Made by a program: the position numbers and the translations under genes. A stretch of 64,000 nt of DNA from Sesamum alatum (lineage: Eukaryota; Streptophyta; Magnoliopsida; Lamiales; Pedaliaceae): contig JACGWO010000012.1 of the NCBI GenBank assembly GCA_034509735.1, forward strand, positions 2,294,001 through 2,358,000, read 5' to 3'. This document shows positions 22,537-35,989 of the stretch, in pieces (positions within the stretch are counted from its first letter, which is position 1; each line of letters starts with the position of its first letter). A model generated the notes under the pieces. The model saw only the letters and a program-made list of their open reading frames with translations, ran no database searches and was not told the DNA's origin.

Positions 22537-24650
22537 TGTAGCACCCCCCTAACGGCACTACGACTGTATCTCCCTTAAATATATCAATTAAAGTAAATTC
22601 TATTTATATGTATATATATGCACATAATCCAATCCCTGTTGAGTATATATACCCGTCGTCTCATCATCACAACAAGCATATTTAATAGCTCATCCAGAAG
22701 ATTTGATATATATATATATATATATCAAGCAACACCAAAATGAAACTGACTAGTTCACAAGTCGTCCTCATTTTAATGTTTTTAAACAACCCCAAAAGAC
22801 ATGACTTCTATTTTATTAACAGACGAGGAGAAAACAGCATACTGGCCCAACCTGACTGGAATGTCAAAACTGTGATCTAGCCCTCGGTGAGTAGACTCAA
22901 CAAGATCTAAACCTGAAAATATTATCAGAGGAATGGGCTTGCAACTCAATAAGTAAATACTCGACACCACCTATACATGTACATCAAATATAATTTCAAA
23001 CAAGACAAAAATAAGCAACATATATAATATATGATCAACTAGATCAAATCCGTTTTATTTCATTTCTCCACATAATCATCTCATAACAAGACAATCAATC
23101 AAACCCGCATTTTCCTAGTCGGCTTACCAGAAAGGTGATATAGTGTTTTTTTCCATCAACTCGATCTCACTATTTATTATATATACGAATCCCCTTGACA
23201 TGCCACACAAGCTCATCAATCTCATTTCACATTATAGCTCTTTCGTTTCGCATCAAAGCTCTTTTCATTTCATATCATAGCTCTTTTCACAGTGCATCAT
23301 AGCTCTTTCATATCGCATTATAGCTCTTTTCATTTTATTTCACACAGTCTATTTAATAACATCAAGGTGTATTCATATCATAATTACATACAATTTTCAT
23401 CACTCCCTCATTTTCCATATCACCGTTCTTGTAAGCAAACTAGTCAAGTAAAAGCCCATACCAACACATTATCATTTGCAAGCACCAACAACACATCATT
23501 CCACAAATAGAATATTTCAATAAATTTCATCATTTCACTTTCACAACATTAATTGTTCAAATCAAATGACCAATAACTCAAAGAATTCAAAATAGATTAA
23601 TTCTAGCACAAATAATAGATTTACATCAAGGTAGTAGCACAATGAAAGAACACATATATAGATATTACTAATGATTTACTTACACATCACTAACCAGAAA
23701 AGGAACATATATAGGCAACACTAATTATTTACTCACCTCGATTTTACCACGACTCAATTAGCATATAAGAAGTTGCTCAGTCCTCTACTTTATCCCCTTG
23801 TCTATAATAAGTTATAATGTGTCTGATCAATATCTAGAATGTCAATCTTTAAAGAGAATATTAAATAGTACTTATATATATATATATACTTTTTACCAAT
23901 CTCTCAATATTTCATTTCTATCAAAATCCATATATTCATTCCATTTCTTTAAAATAATTATGCAACCTAGCTCCCCATATATATAGTGTGTCAATTAATT
24001 CATAAGAATCTATTTCATTAAACCCCTCATCTTATTATAGCTAATATTCTTAGTAACAATTCTTGGATTATATTATTTCAGAACTCTTATATTCCTTTCT
24101 AATAAATACAATATTTCTCAAATATAATTCCCGAATATTTTTTAAACATAATTTTCTACTATTCCTATTAATTTCTGCCAATTCTTCACCATTATAGTAA
24201 TTATTTGAACATTAATACATACACTTATGTATTTTCTTAATAAATCCGATTATTTTGAGTAAATCAATTACAGTAATGATTAAATATGACAAATCAAGTA
24301 ATTTAATTATCCCGCTATAATATTCTTAAAACAAATGGGATATTTAACTAATCACTAATTCACAAATTGTCAAACTCATAAAATTTTTCGTTTAAACATT
24401 ACATCGGATTGTATAAATTACATTCAATAAATACACTAATGAAATAATATAAACTAAAAAAATTAAATAGTAATTTTAAATAATATGTTCTTACCTGTTT
24501 ACGTGCGTCAGTGAAGGAAATAAAAATGAGAAAAGGTTTTTTTATGTGGAGATAAGCTTAAACTTTGTTTTATCTTCATAACTATATAAGTTGTATTGGA
24601 AAGGGTGAAGGCGCACGTGGGGCAATTCCACTTCCTCCTGCTGTGTGTTT

Positions 24651-24684
<34 letters not shown>

Positions 24685-25326
24685 TGTTTTGTTTTATTTT
24701 AACATTTGTCAAAAATTTCAAATTTTATTCTGCAATTTATATAATTTAACCCAAATATTTTTATAAGGGTAAATTACATCTACCTCCCCTGAGGTTTGGC
24801 ATAATTATAAATACCCCCTCGTTGTTTGAAAAATTACAAATACCTCCCTAAGGTTTTTAATTTTCAACTAAAGGCCTGAAATTGACCATTTTACCCTTGA
24901 ATTTTTTATTAAAATTATAAAAAAAATTGGCCAAGGCAAATTGCATTATTGCTCCTCTGTATAAAAAACTTAAAAAACCTATCCCTGCACATTGTAGTCT
25001 TAAAAAATATAAGAATTAAAAAATAATAATTCAGTGGATAAGGGCATTTTGGTCAGTTCACCCCCATAAAAATTAATGGAAATGGATTATTTGTTAGACG
25101 GTCACAAACCTCGGGGGGGTATTTATAATTTTTCAAACAACGAGGGGGTATTTGTAATTATACCAAACCACAGGGGAGGTAGATGTAATTTATCCTTTTT
25201 ATAAAGCTCCACTTTGGTCCCTTTAACATATTTAAATTTAAATTTATAACTTATAATTAAATTTATATTTTCTTAATAGTTACCAATTAACCTCACAATT
25301 AAGTATAAAAATATATGGAAGTCACA
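22537..25326 (-). repeat. Tekay-type gypsy LTR (3' LTR of minus-strand element)
   Basis: It starts TGTAGCACCCCCCTAACGGC and ends GGAAGTCACA on the plus strand. It is repeated at 33357-35605 with the same order of motifs, for example CCCCTTGACATGCCACAC and repeated CATAGCTCTTTTCA units. A polypurine tract abuts its right end, so in the element's own direction this is the 3' LTR. A 429-bp MITE sits inside. (AT)n runs occur at about 22710-22726 and 24652-24680. Confidence 0.88.
24767..25195. mobile_element. Mutator-type MITE with perfect 9-bp TSD
   Basis: Terminal inverted repeats of about 80 bp begin GGGTAAATTACATCTACC and end GGTAGATGTAATTTATCC. The flanks TTTTTATAA at 24758-24766 and 25196-25204 are identical, giving the 9-bp duplication expected of Mutator-superfamily elements. 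The 429-bp element has no coding capacity. It is absent from the sister LTR at 33357-35605. Confidence 0.93.
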
Positions 25327-25340
25327 ATTCTCCCCTCCTA
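25327..25340 (-). other. Polypurine tract of Tekay-type element
   Basis: On the minus strand TAGGAGGGGAGAAT lies immediately before the LTR start TGTGACTTCC. This fits the gypsy plus-strand primer. Confidence 0.8.
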
Positions 25341-25830
25341 AAAATTCCGTACTCGAAATTTAACTAACTTACCCGTCTTAGGGAATAAACAAGGGTACTT
25401 TTCTCTTATATGCTCCTCAACCTCCCAAGTGGCCTCTCTAGAAAAATGATGACTCCACCTCACTTTTACCATTGATATCTCTTTGTTTCTCAATTTACTT
25501 ACACTTCTGCCAAAATCTCTGTTGGCTCTTCCATATACATCAACTCCTCGGAAATTTCTATTTCTGGTTCACGAACAACATGGTTAGGATCAGATCGGTA
25601 CCGTCATAGCATTCGAAACATGGAACACGTCATTTATTTGTTATAATTCTGCTTCAGTGCCAATCGATACGCTAGTGGTCCAACTCTTTCAATAATTTGA
25701 TACGGCCCAATATACCTTGGACTCAACTTTCCCTGCTTATCAAATCTTAAGATTCCCCTTCCATGGAGATACTTTAAAAAAAAAAAAAAAACCGTCTCAC
25801 CTATCTCATATTTAATCTCTCTTTAGTGTT
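25341..25830 (-). pseudogene. Tekay/Del gypsy integrase C-terminus with chromodomain-like end
   Basis: In broken minus frames it reads KVSPWKGILRFDKQGKLSPR, YIGPYQIIERVGPLAYRLAL, DVFHVS, then RWSHHFSREATWEVEEHIRE and KYPCLF. This is the standard end of chromovirus integrase. Chromodomains guide integration to marked chromatin. Stops and an A/T homopolymer near 25776-25790 show that it is dead. Confidence 0.85.
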
Positions 25831-27293
25831 CGTTAAAGAAATCTTTCTACTGATCATGTGTTATTTCCAAATACTGCTTAATTATCTGTAGCTTGTTTAT
25901 TGATTCTTGCACCAATTCAGGACCTAAAACTTTTCTTAATCCTTCAAAATAGGACTTCGATATCCCTTTCCATACAAGCTTCGTGTGTGGACATATGATG
26001 CTAGAATAAAACTGTTATTATAAGCAATTTCTTTTGGTGGTAGGTGATCATCTCACTTCCTCCTAAATTCGATTGTACAAGTTCTCATCATATCTTTCAA
26101 TGTCTACTCTTTATAAACTTCCCCAAAAGTGGAAAATAAATCAAGGATCTATACCAAATACTATAGATATAAGCACACCATGCAATTTTATAATTTCTAA
26201 AATGTACAACCAACTAATTTATTCAAAGAATCACCTTATCGTATAAATAAGAAGGAGTTTATTTAGTCAGTCTATCCACAGTTACCTAAATAGCATCTTT
26301 ATTTTGAATTGTACGTACGTAGCAACTCAATGTCAAAATCCGTAGTAATCTTATCCTATTTCTGTTAAGGCATGAATAAAATTTGAAGCTTACTAACTAG
26401 TGCACTAATATTGTGTCTTTACTTGCTGACACGTCTAGTATTTAGCCATAAATTCTGCCACTACGGTATGTCCACCAACTATCAGGCTGCGAGATATTAT
26501 TCCAACACATAAAAGCAACAATTATGTCACCTTATCAAGTGTATTAATCTAGCTTAAATGTATGAATGATAAAGTTATATAAAACTCCCACTTCATCATT
26601 TCCTCCTTTATACCCCAAAACTTATCGATGAATAAGAACTCTATTAGTTAGCTCTAAAACCAACATGTTTTCCTTATATCTCATCAATATAATTCCTCCA
26701 AAATTATCATCCTTAAACCCCCAATATCTCTCGTATAAATTGACCTTATAAAATTTATTGAGCACCAAAAATAGGATTCATCTATGCAATAGACGCTACA
26801 AAAGTTCAAATAATCTCTTAAAGCATTCTAGTAATATTGTTTATGAAACACTAATCGGTAACCAATAAATCCCAAGACACCATTTACAAAAGGAGCATTG
26901 CTAATATCTAAACATTGTCAGACAATCAATACTATACTTGTTATATAAGTTTCTTTCCACATATCATATATAGTATGTCTTCATGGACTCCTTATCAAAT
27001 TTAGAACCAATATAATATCGAATTCAAACTTTTAATATTATTCCAACCTAAAGGAAACTACAACAAGATCAATGACATAATTTCTCGGCTTAGTACTCCA
27101 ACTATAGTAAATTGTATAATGATCGGTCACCCAATAGTGATTCACCACTTTTCAACACTGAACAAATCCAAAAACTCCAAAATATCTAAAGTTTCTAACC
27201 ATCTACTCTGCCACAGTTGTTAACTTACATCTTAGATCCCGAGATATTATCCTATTATAGCCAAAAAGTAGATGACTTAAGTTTAGGGGTGTG
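25831..27293 (-). other. Degraded internal region of Tekay-type element
   Basis: AT-rich, with no open frame over ~60 codons. It lies between the integrase end and the hAT insertion and is presumably decayed integrase/RT on the minus strand. I could not read convincing motifs. Confidence 0.5.
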
Positions 27294-30200
27294 CAAAAAT
27301 CGACCGGACCGAAAAAAAACCGACCGAACAAAAATTCGGTTCAAACTGAAAATCGAAACAAAAAATTAGTTTGGTTTTTGTTGTTGTTTTTTAAATTCAC
27401 GATTTCCGGTTCGGTTCGGTATATATGGTTTGGTCCACCGAACCGAATCGAATACTGATTTTTTTTTAAATTTTAATAATATTGTTATTATTATATTGTT
27501 ATATAATATATAATTTTACTTTACTATTCTACTTCTGTTGAGAGTTGATTACTAGACTAATAGAGTTTGAACAAAAGTTTAGTTCACAACTTCACTGAGC
27601 AAGAAAATAAGTTTCAGACTTTCAGTTGAGAGAGAGACTTCATCTTCAACGGCGACTCAGCGAGAGAGGGAGACGAGATCGGCGACCGTGATTCGGCTTC
27701 GACGGTGAAAGAGGGAGATGAGGCCGGCGACGACGGCTGAGAGTCAGAGAGAGAGAAGCGGCGACCGTGTTTTTTTCTTTAGAGAGAGAGAGAGAGGATC
27801 GTGGCGGTTGTGCCAAAAGGCGAATGGCGAAGGCGGCTAGAAATTCCGGGGAATCGGAGGCGAGCCGGAGGCGTGTTTGGAGGCATGTCTGATAATTCAA
27901 GAATCAAGGCGTGTTTCAATTTTCATTTTAATTTCTATTTGTATATTAGTGAACCGTTGTATATTTCATTCTATTTCAGTCTGAGAATCGTATGTTCCAT
28001 TCTATTTCATTCTATTTAATTTAAGGCTTGTTTCATTCTATATTTCTATTTGTAAAATTCTAGTTATGAACTTGTGATGTTATTTTATAGTGAATTGGTC
28101 TAAAATGGTGCTAATAATTGTTTTCATGTTTTGATGTTTTTTAATTTTTCTAATAAAAAGGAAGCATCAGAGTCTTGTGCCAAAGCACTGAGAAAAGTTG
28201 AACTTCAGTTTCTTACTTTCTTTGTTTCTTATTAAAACGTACAAATACAATGCTACTTGGTTTCTTATTCCTTGAATTCAATTCTCATATAAGGCTTGTG
28301 AGGTTCTCATGCAAAATGCTACTTGGTTAATCATACAATGTGAGTTCACTACGTTGTTGATAGTAATCAACTTTCCATTGGCATGCCTTGCTTGATGCTA
28401 TTTATTTATGCCTTGCTTCACCTGTCCACCAACTTAAGAGATGAAATGAATTCTGCAACGCTAACCTATTTCATATTTTGGTTGTACCTTATGTTGTAAT
28501 GATTGTGTATTTGTAGTATTGTGTAAAACTGTAAATGAATTTGCCCTAGGGGAGCTAACGAGAAGAAATGATGTTGGAGATTGAAGGAATTTCAGACACA
28601 CCATCTCCACCTCCACAACTATAAGATACACAAAAATAGAGGCCTAAAAGGAAGGAGACATGGTAAGAGCAAAGGTTTGGGATCACTTCATCGCCTACAA
28701 TGATAACAAAGGAAAGCCAAGAGGTCGATATAAGTATTGCGAACGAACTTATGTTGCTGATCCTTCTAAGAATGGCACTTGTATTATGAACAATCATATC
28801 AGACAATGCAAAAAATATCCTGATAATCTAGCTTCTGTTGGTGAGAATCGCACAGTAACTAGTTTATGTTAGAGTGTAAGGGGTGATATAAGAGAAAGTT
28901 CAACTCTTAAGTTTGATTAAGAAGTTGTTAGAACTACCTTAGCTCGCATGATAATTACAGATGAATTACCTTTTTAAGTTTGTTCAAAATGAAGGATTTA
29001 GGCAATTTATCTCTACTGCATGTCCACAGTTTAGTGTCCCTTCAAGAACCACTACAACCAGAGATTGTTATAAGTTGTTCTATGATGAAAATAATAAGTT
29101 AAAAACTTTTTTTCAAGAATTCGGGACAAAGAATCTCATTGACCACGGACACATGGACTTCTAATTAGAGACTGACCTATATGTGTTTGACTGCGCATTA
29201 CATTGACTCTGATTGGAAAATGCATAAGGTCATCCTTAATTTCATCCCATGTCCTACTCATAAAGGTGACGGTGTTGGATTGTTGATTGAGAAATATTTG
29301 TGGATTGGGGGATTGATAAAGTGTTTGTTGTAACTGTTGACAATGCTTCCTCGAATGATACAACTATTGCTTACTTGAGGCGAAGATTTGTTAATTGGGG
29401 AACTGCTATGTGAAGGAAAATATTTGCATATGAGATGTGTGGCTCATATTATCAATTTAATTGTCAAAGATGGATTGAAGGAATTGAATGATTCCATTGA
29501 GCGTGTCCGAACAGTTGTTAGATATGTTCATCAATCACGTACTAGGACCAAAAAATTTAACGATTATGCTGTTGAGGAGAAGGTTCAAAGCAAAAAATCA
29601 TTGTGTTTAGATGTCCCTGCAAGATGGAATTCAGTTTATACTATGTTAGAGACTGCTCTCATATTTCAAGGCGTGTTTGAAAGATATGAAATATATGATG
29701 CTGATTTTCGTGGTGATTTCATGTTTGATGGTCCTTATGGTAGAATTGGGTTGCCTACGAAATATGATTGGGTTATGGTTGAAAAATTTATGACGGTGCT
29801 GCGACACTTTTATGAGCTAACCAATCGAATCTCTGGGTCTTTGTATGTGACATCTAACACTTTTTTGGATGAAATAAGTGATATTGCCGACTTATTGAAG
29901 GAATGGATTAGGAGTGATGATGATGTTTGGTAGATATGGCTCGAAAAATGAAGGCAAAGTTTGATAAGTATTGGGGTAGTATCAATGAGATGAACATGTT
30001 TTATATGTTGTTGTTATGCTTGATCCTCAGAAAAAGTTCTCTTATCTTTAGTATATTTTGAACAATATGTATGAGCCACAAACAGCAGTGATGATGGCAA
30101 GTATGGCCAAAGATGCTTTCCATGTTGTATTTGAAGATTACAACAAAGCATATTCTTTAACAGCATCACATCCTTCCACCACTTCGTCGACGTCTAGTGA

Positions 30201-31318
30201 ATCAGAACAGGATCATGGTGTTGTTGGTCCAGTAAAGGAGGTTAGTGTTAACAGGATAAAGAGATAGAAACAAATATTATCTGATATTGGACGTAGGCAA
30301 AAATCATAGTTGGGTTCATATATAAACGAAGAACTTGTGGACAATGAATCTCCAAGTTTTGATATCAAGGAATCGTGAAAAGTGCATTCTCCGAGATTTT
30401 CCATCTTATCACGATTGGCACGAGATGTGTTAGCCATGCCTATATCTACCATTGCGTCAAAATCAGCTTTCAGTACTGGTGGTCGTATTACTGATGATTT
30501 CAGAGCACCATTGACTCCAAAGAGGCACAAGCTTTGATTTGTAGCCAAGATTGGCTACAGCACGCTTCGGTGAAACCAGTTGAAGAGGACTATGACATGA
30601 TCGAGAAAATTATAAAAGGTATATGTTAATTTAATATTTATTCATTTATTGCGAATATTAGTTTATTCATTATTGACATCTTTTATTTAATAAATTAAAA
30701 TTTTATTCTTCATGATTTATCTTATACTTGTAGATGTCGTATCAAGTGTTGGCTTAGAGTCAACCATCATCGGATTATGATGTCATATGTCATGTAAGTA
30801 TGATGTTTTTTCATGTACTTTTATAGTTTTATTTATAATTTGTCGTATAATATCTTTCTTTTTTGGTTTTGTTTTTAGTAGTAAGTTGAAGGAGTTTCAA
30901 TCTCAGATCGACGAATTCTCAGTCAAGATTCTCATAGTTGACGGAGCTTCAAACTCATGATGAATGTTATTTTGTTATTCATTATGTTGTCGTGTTAAAC
31001 TTTTCGTTGGAATATTGAATTATTATTTTCATATTTTGAAATGAAATGCGTATATTTGAATGAAATGGTATTCATATTGTATTGTGTCAATTGTTATTTT
31101 ATTTATACTTCTATATTTTTAACAGGTATTTTTGATCAAAATTGAAATTTAAACTAAAAGACAATTTTTTTTAATTATTATTTTCATTTTTTTCTGTTGA
31201 AAATCGAAAAAACCAAAATTGTTTCGGTTGGAAAACCGAACCAAACTCTGTAGTTTGGTTCAGTTTTCGGTTTTCAAAATGGCAAACGGTTCGATTTTGA
31301 TCGAATTGCACACTCCTA
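27294..31318 (+). mobile_element. hAT DNA transposon (~4.0 kb), nested in Tekay-type element
   Basis: Inverted ends TAGGGGTGTGCAAAAATCGA and, at the right, TCGAATTGCACACTCCTA define the element. The flanks TAAGTTTA and TAAGTGTT may be a decayed 8-bp target duplication. Both subterminal regions are packed with AACCGAA/TTCGGTT motifs. A transposase relic lies at 28660-30590. Confidence 0.85.
28660..30590 (+). pseudogene. hAT transposase relic (BED zinc finger, RICESLEEPER-like)
   Basis: The order of fragments is: a BED zinc finger (VWDHFIAYNDNKGKPRGRYK, YCERTY, NHIRQCKKY) in which the first Cys of the finger reads as Tyr; FRQFISTACPQFSVPSRTTT at about 28990; and a 181-codon frame 29388-29933 with CVAHIINLIVKDGLKELND and DVPARWNSVYTMLETAL, from the RNase H-like core. 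Then come AKFDKYWGSINEMNM and, at 30410-30560, the hAT dimerisation tail (LARDVLAMPISTIASKSAFS, TGGRITDDFRAPLTPK). Multiple stops and frameshifts inactivate it. Confidence 0.92.
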
Positions 31319-32752
31319 AGTGTTACTAATCAAGATACAATTGCTAGACCACATACATCTCCTGAGGATCAGCTAGCGTTTGCTTTTTTTTATCACTCAA
31401 CAAGATTTATTATGTAGGCATAATATTCTAAAAGCTTCACAAACTAATACATAATTGGAAAATGAGAGAGACCTTAAAGATATTGTGCTAATCGAACATT
31501 CAAAATTCATCCAGTAAACTTTTAAATGCTTCAAGAAAATGAGGACGTCGGGTAGCCTTGGGCCTCAAATATTGCAAATCATGATCATCTACTAGTGCAA
31601 GCAATAACCATAAAAATGAGCCTTGGGATTGTAACTAATTTTTGGAGTTCGGCTCTACACCGTGAAGAAAATTAGGTGGGCATGTTTACCTTTCCTTTCA
31701 AATTTTAAACTAAACTATGACGTGTATCCTACATATTACAAATAGAACACCTCAAGTAAACAACCCTATCACCATCATCAAAATGCAAAATGCAAGCTCT
31801 CAGCAACTATTTATTATCCCACTTTTGTCGTACCTTTATTATACGTATTCCATTACAGTTACTAATGTGTCTAGAGTAACTCAAGCTAAGGGTTCATCAC
31901 GTGTAGCTTCTTACAGTAATTTATTTCCATGAATTGAACTACTAAATCATAAAATTAAACCAAACTAGAATAGAACAAGAAATTCAAATTTCTTACTCAC
32001 ATCTAAAGGAAAATGTAAAATTGTAGTAGTTGGTGGACATAGTGGTAGCATGACTGTGATAAAGAGCTTATTCCCAAGTTCACAAATGCTCCAGAGCCTA
32101 AACCTTGGGCACATGGAAGTATATTAATTAACTAGCAGCTTAAAATTATTGTCTAATCTCTTAACCAATGACCCAATGAGTAGTGAAGTTTGGACAGATA
32201 CAATATCAAGAAAATTATAGTTGTAAAACAACTTATTTTACCTTGACATTCAGTAAATCTCCAAATCGAATATTGAATGTACATCCGCCAAAAAAATTTA
32301 CTTGTTAGTTTTTGTTATTTTGATTATCAATATATAAATTTTGTCATGACAGTCAATAACACACTTGTTGAATAAGTCTATTTCAACATATCAAACAACC
32401 AATTGGCGACCAACATCCAACCCAAACTTTTAACATTGTTACACTATCAAAGGGACCTGTACCAAATTAATAAAAACATAATTCCTGGAGTCAGTACTTT
32501 AATTGTAGTAAATCGCATACTGGTCGGCCGCCCCAACAATGATCTATAACAATTTAGTACTGAACACACTTAAAATCCCTAAATAACTCAAGCTTCCAGA
32601 CCTCTCCTCTAATTCAATATGCCTTCACTTGCTGACAAGTCTAGCAGTCAATCATACATTCTACCATATCCTTTTTCAACATTTGTAATTCTATAAAAAT
32701 CATTCTTTATAGTGCAATTAAAATAGGTGCAGCTCTATGAATAGTTTCTATT
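31319..32752 (-). other. Degraded internal region of Tekay-type element
   Basis: AT-rich non-coding sequence between the hAT and the protease/RT linker. No motif is legible. A plus frame at 31717-31932 looks like chance. Confidence 0.5.
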
Positions 32753-33160
32753 TTAAAATCTACTTTCGATGAGGTGGTAACTCAGGTGATTTTTCAAGAA
32801 AACATCAAGAAATTCTATAATTATCACAACATCTAACACACCGGCACTAACCACATGTATTTTAGCTAAATATGCCTCACACCCTTCTTTAATTAAACTA
32901 ACGGTAGTCACAAGAGAAATTAAAGAATTGGGTATCGCTTCTCTTCTCCCCACGTTTACTGGTTTCATCTACATAATGACTTCTACTGCCACTTGTTTTG
33001 TTTGACAGTCAACAATAGCGTGATAATGAGATAACCAATGCATTCATAAAGTAACATTAAAATTCTCTAAAATTTATCACAACAAAATCTGCATGCAGTG
33101 TAACACCAATCACTACCACTAGAGAAGATCTTATTTCTATATTAACTAGTACAACCCTGC
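32753..33160 (-). pseudogene. Tekay/Del gypsy protease-to-RT linker
   Basis: The minus strand reads GVTLHADFVVINFREF, YCQTKQVAVEVI in a shifted frame, then IPNSLISLVTTVSLIKEGCE, AYLAKIHVV and IIEFLDVFLKNHLSYHLIES. This matches the end of protease and the linker before RT in plant Tekay/Del chromoviruses. The RT itself is not recognisable, and gag is absent, because only about 180 bp separate this from the primer site. Confidence 0.85.
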
Positions 33161-33339
33161 CAACAGGCACAAATGCATGTATATCATACCATAATGATTA
33201 TGTATTACTCAGTTGGGCCAGCATCGTTTTCACCTGACGCTTCCATCCTATATGAAATGCAACATGAAATTAGATTCATAGTATACGTTTTACGTATAAT
33301 ACCACATTTCACGAAATATCCCCAGATAATCTAACCCCT

Positions 33340-33351
33340 GCTCTGATACCA
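33340..33351 (-). other. Primer-binding site of Tekay-type element
   Basis: GCTCTGATACCA on the plus strand is TGGTATCAGAGC on the minus strand, five bases inside the 5' LTR. It is an initiator tRNA-Met site and fixes the element's minus orientation. Confidence 0.93.
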
Positions 33352-33356
33352 CCAAA

Positions 33357-35605
33357 TGTAGCACCCTCTAACGGCACTACGACTATATCTCCCCTAAATA
33401 TCACTTAATGTAAACCCTGTTTATAAATATAATTATGCACATAATCAAGTCCCTGCTATACACGTAGTCTCATCATCAAAACAAGAATATTTGTCATCTC
33501 ATCCACAAGATCATATATATATATATATATATCTATCAAGTACGACAAAAATGGAACTGTTATAATTAGTTCACATACCATTCTCGCTTTTAATCCAAAA
33601 TGAGACTCTATTTCTATTTGCGATGAGGAGAAAACTACATACTGGCCCGACCTGACTGGAATGCAAAACATGGACCTAATTCTCGTGAGTAGGCACAGCA
33701 AAATCTACACCTGAAAAATGTTAGCAGAGGGATGAGCCTGCAACTCAATAAGTAAATAACCGGTACCAACTATACATCCACCTCAAACATAGTTTCAACA
33801 AGATAAAATAAGCAACATATATAAAATAAAATTTGATCAAGCACACTTCGTTTCATTTCTCCACGTAATCATCTCATAACAAGACACTCAATCAAACTCG
33901 TCTTTCCTAGTTGGCTTACCAGAAAGGTGATATAGTATTTTTTTCCACCAACTCAACCTCACTATTCATTAAATACATATACATGAATCCCCTTGACATG
34001 CCACACAGGTTCATCAATCTCATTTCACATCCTAGCTCTTTCATTTTGCATCATAGCTCTTTTTACATTGCATCATAGCTCTTTTCACATCGCATCATAA
34101 CTCTTTTCATATCAGACCATAGCTCTTTTCATTTTATTTTGCCGCATAGGCTATTCAACAACATCAAGAGGTATTCATGCCATAATTACATTCAATTTTC
34201 ATCACTCCATCGATTCCACATATCAGCATTCTTGTAAGCAAACTAGTCAAGTAAAAGCTCATACCAATGCATTATCATTTGCAAGCACCAACAACACATC
34301 ATTCAATAAATAGAACATTTCAATACGTTTCGTCATTTCACTTTCACAACATTAATCGTTCAAATCAAATGACCAATAACTCATAGAATTCAAAATATAT
34401 TAATTGTAGCACGAATCATAAACTTACATAAAGGTAGTATCACAAAGAAAGAACACATATATAGATAAGACTAATTATTTACTTACCTCGATCTTATACA
34501 AATCTAGTTCGCAGATATGAAGTCGTTCGATCCTCTACTTTATCCCGTGTCCTATAATAAGGATAATGCATACAACCAATATCTAGATTGTTAATTTCTA
34601 AATAAAATGTTAAATAGTATTTATAATTTTTTTTACACCAATCTCTCAATATTTCATTAAACCCTTCATCTTATTATAACTATCATTCTTAATAACAATT
34701 CTTGGATTATATTATCTCATTCTTTTCTAATAAATGTAATACTTTCAAATATAACATTTTACTATTTCTCAAATATAATTTTCTAATATTCCTATCAAAT
34801 TTTCTATCAATCTCTCAAATATAACTTTCACCCCAATTAAACTAAGCCAATCAATTATAGAAATAATTAAATCTATTAAATTTAGTAGTTTAACTCATTA
34901 ACTATAACACCCCTAATTCAATTGAGATATTTAACCAAGCACTAATTTATAAATACTCAAATTCATAAACATTTTCGATTAAACATTAAATTCGATAATA
35001 TAATTTATATTTAATTAATGCACTTATAAAACAATATAATTACATAAGTAAATTTACAACCAATAATCAACTGAAAAAATTAAATTATCCAAACGGACAA
35101 TCGAAAGCGAATCTAGAAATACCTGAACTATTTAAGGAAATTAATCTCTACCCAACACAAACCTGCGTTTTCTCATAACTCCTTCTCTGAATGTGTGTGT
35201 TGTGTTTAAAATATGTATAAGACAATAGAAGGCTTCATCATATTTATGTGTATATAGACATATATATATATATATAAAGATTAATGATAGATAAGCATGC
35301 CACTATTCACAATAAATAACCTGTCACGAGATGCCCAATTTGACCATCACTTCAATTTTTATTTTTATTTTGTGTGGCTATTTTCATATAATTACAAATT
35401 GATCCCTATTTGTTTTAAACCTTTATAATTTATTGCCAAATGTTTTATAAAACTACAATTTAGTCCCTTAATTCTAAAATCATATTATTTAACTCCCAAG
35501 TACTTTATAAAATTTCAATCTATAATTTATTTACTAATTAATTTAAATTTTTAGATACTTACCAATTAATCCCACAATTATGTATTAAAATTTGTGGACG
35601 TCATA
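33357..35605 (-). repeat. Tekay-type gypsy LTR (5' LTR of minus-strand element)
   Basis: It starts TGTAGCACCCTCTAACGGCA and runs to GTGGACGTCATA. It follows the 22537-25326 copy block by block but lacks the MITE. The primer-binding site lies just outside its left edge. The last bases have drifted from GTCACA to GTCATA. No matching 5-bp target duplication was found at the two outer edges. Confidence 0.85.
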
Positions 35606-35989
35606 TATGAAATATATTAACTAAATATAAAAGATCTAAAATTGTATATAAAAATTGTAAAAGTTAAAATTTTAAATTAACAAATCACAACAAAAAAATT
35701 AATAAACTAAAATTCACTTTTCGAATTTGAATATTTATATGAATATAAATATAAGTCACTATAATAATTATATGTTATTAACTAAATTAAATATATATTT
35801 TAATAAATTATATCTATTAAATATACAAATCAAACCACCAAAAATTATATCAAATTTTTTAAGTTATATTATTTACTATAAAAGATTTTAAAAATTACCA
35901 ATATATGTATTTATATTAAAATTTTAATATTTCTTTAATTTTTATGTTTTTAAAATTATAATTAAAATGATTTAATTTTTTAAAAAAAA
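35606..35989. other. AT-rich non-coding stretch
   Basis: Very AT-rich with no gene and no recognised repeat. Confidence 0.6.

Noticed and set aside
23210..23340. Repeated CATAGCTCTTTTCA units as a CRISPR-like array
   Set aside because: Short imperfect tandem repeats with no unique spacers, in a plant LTR and also found in the sister LTR.
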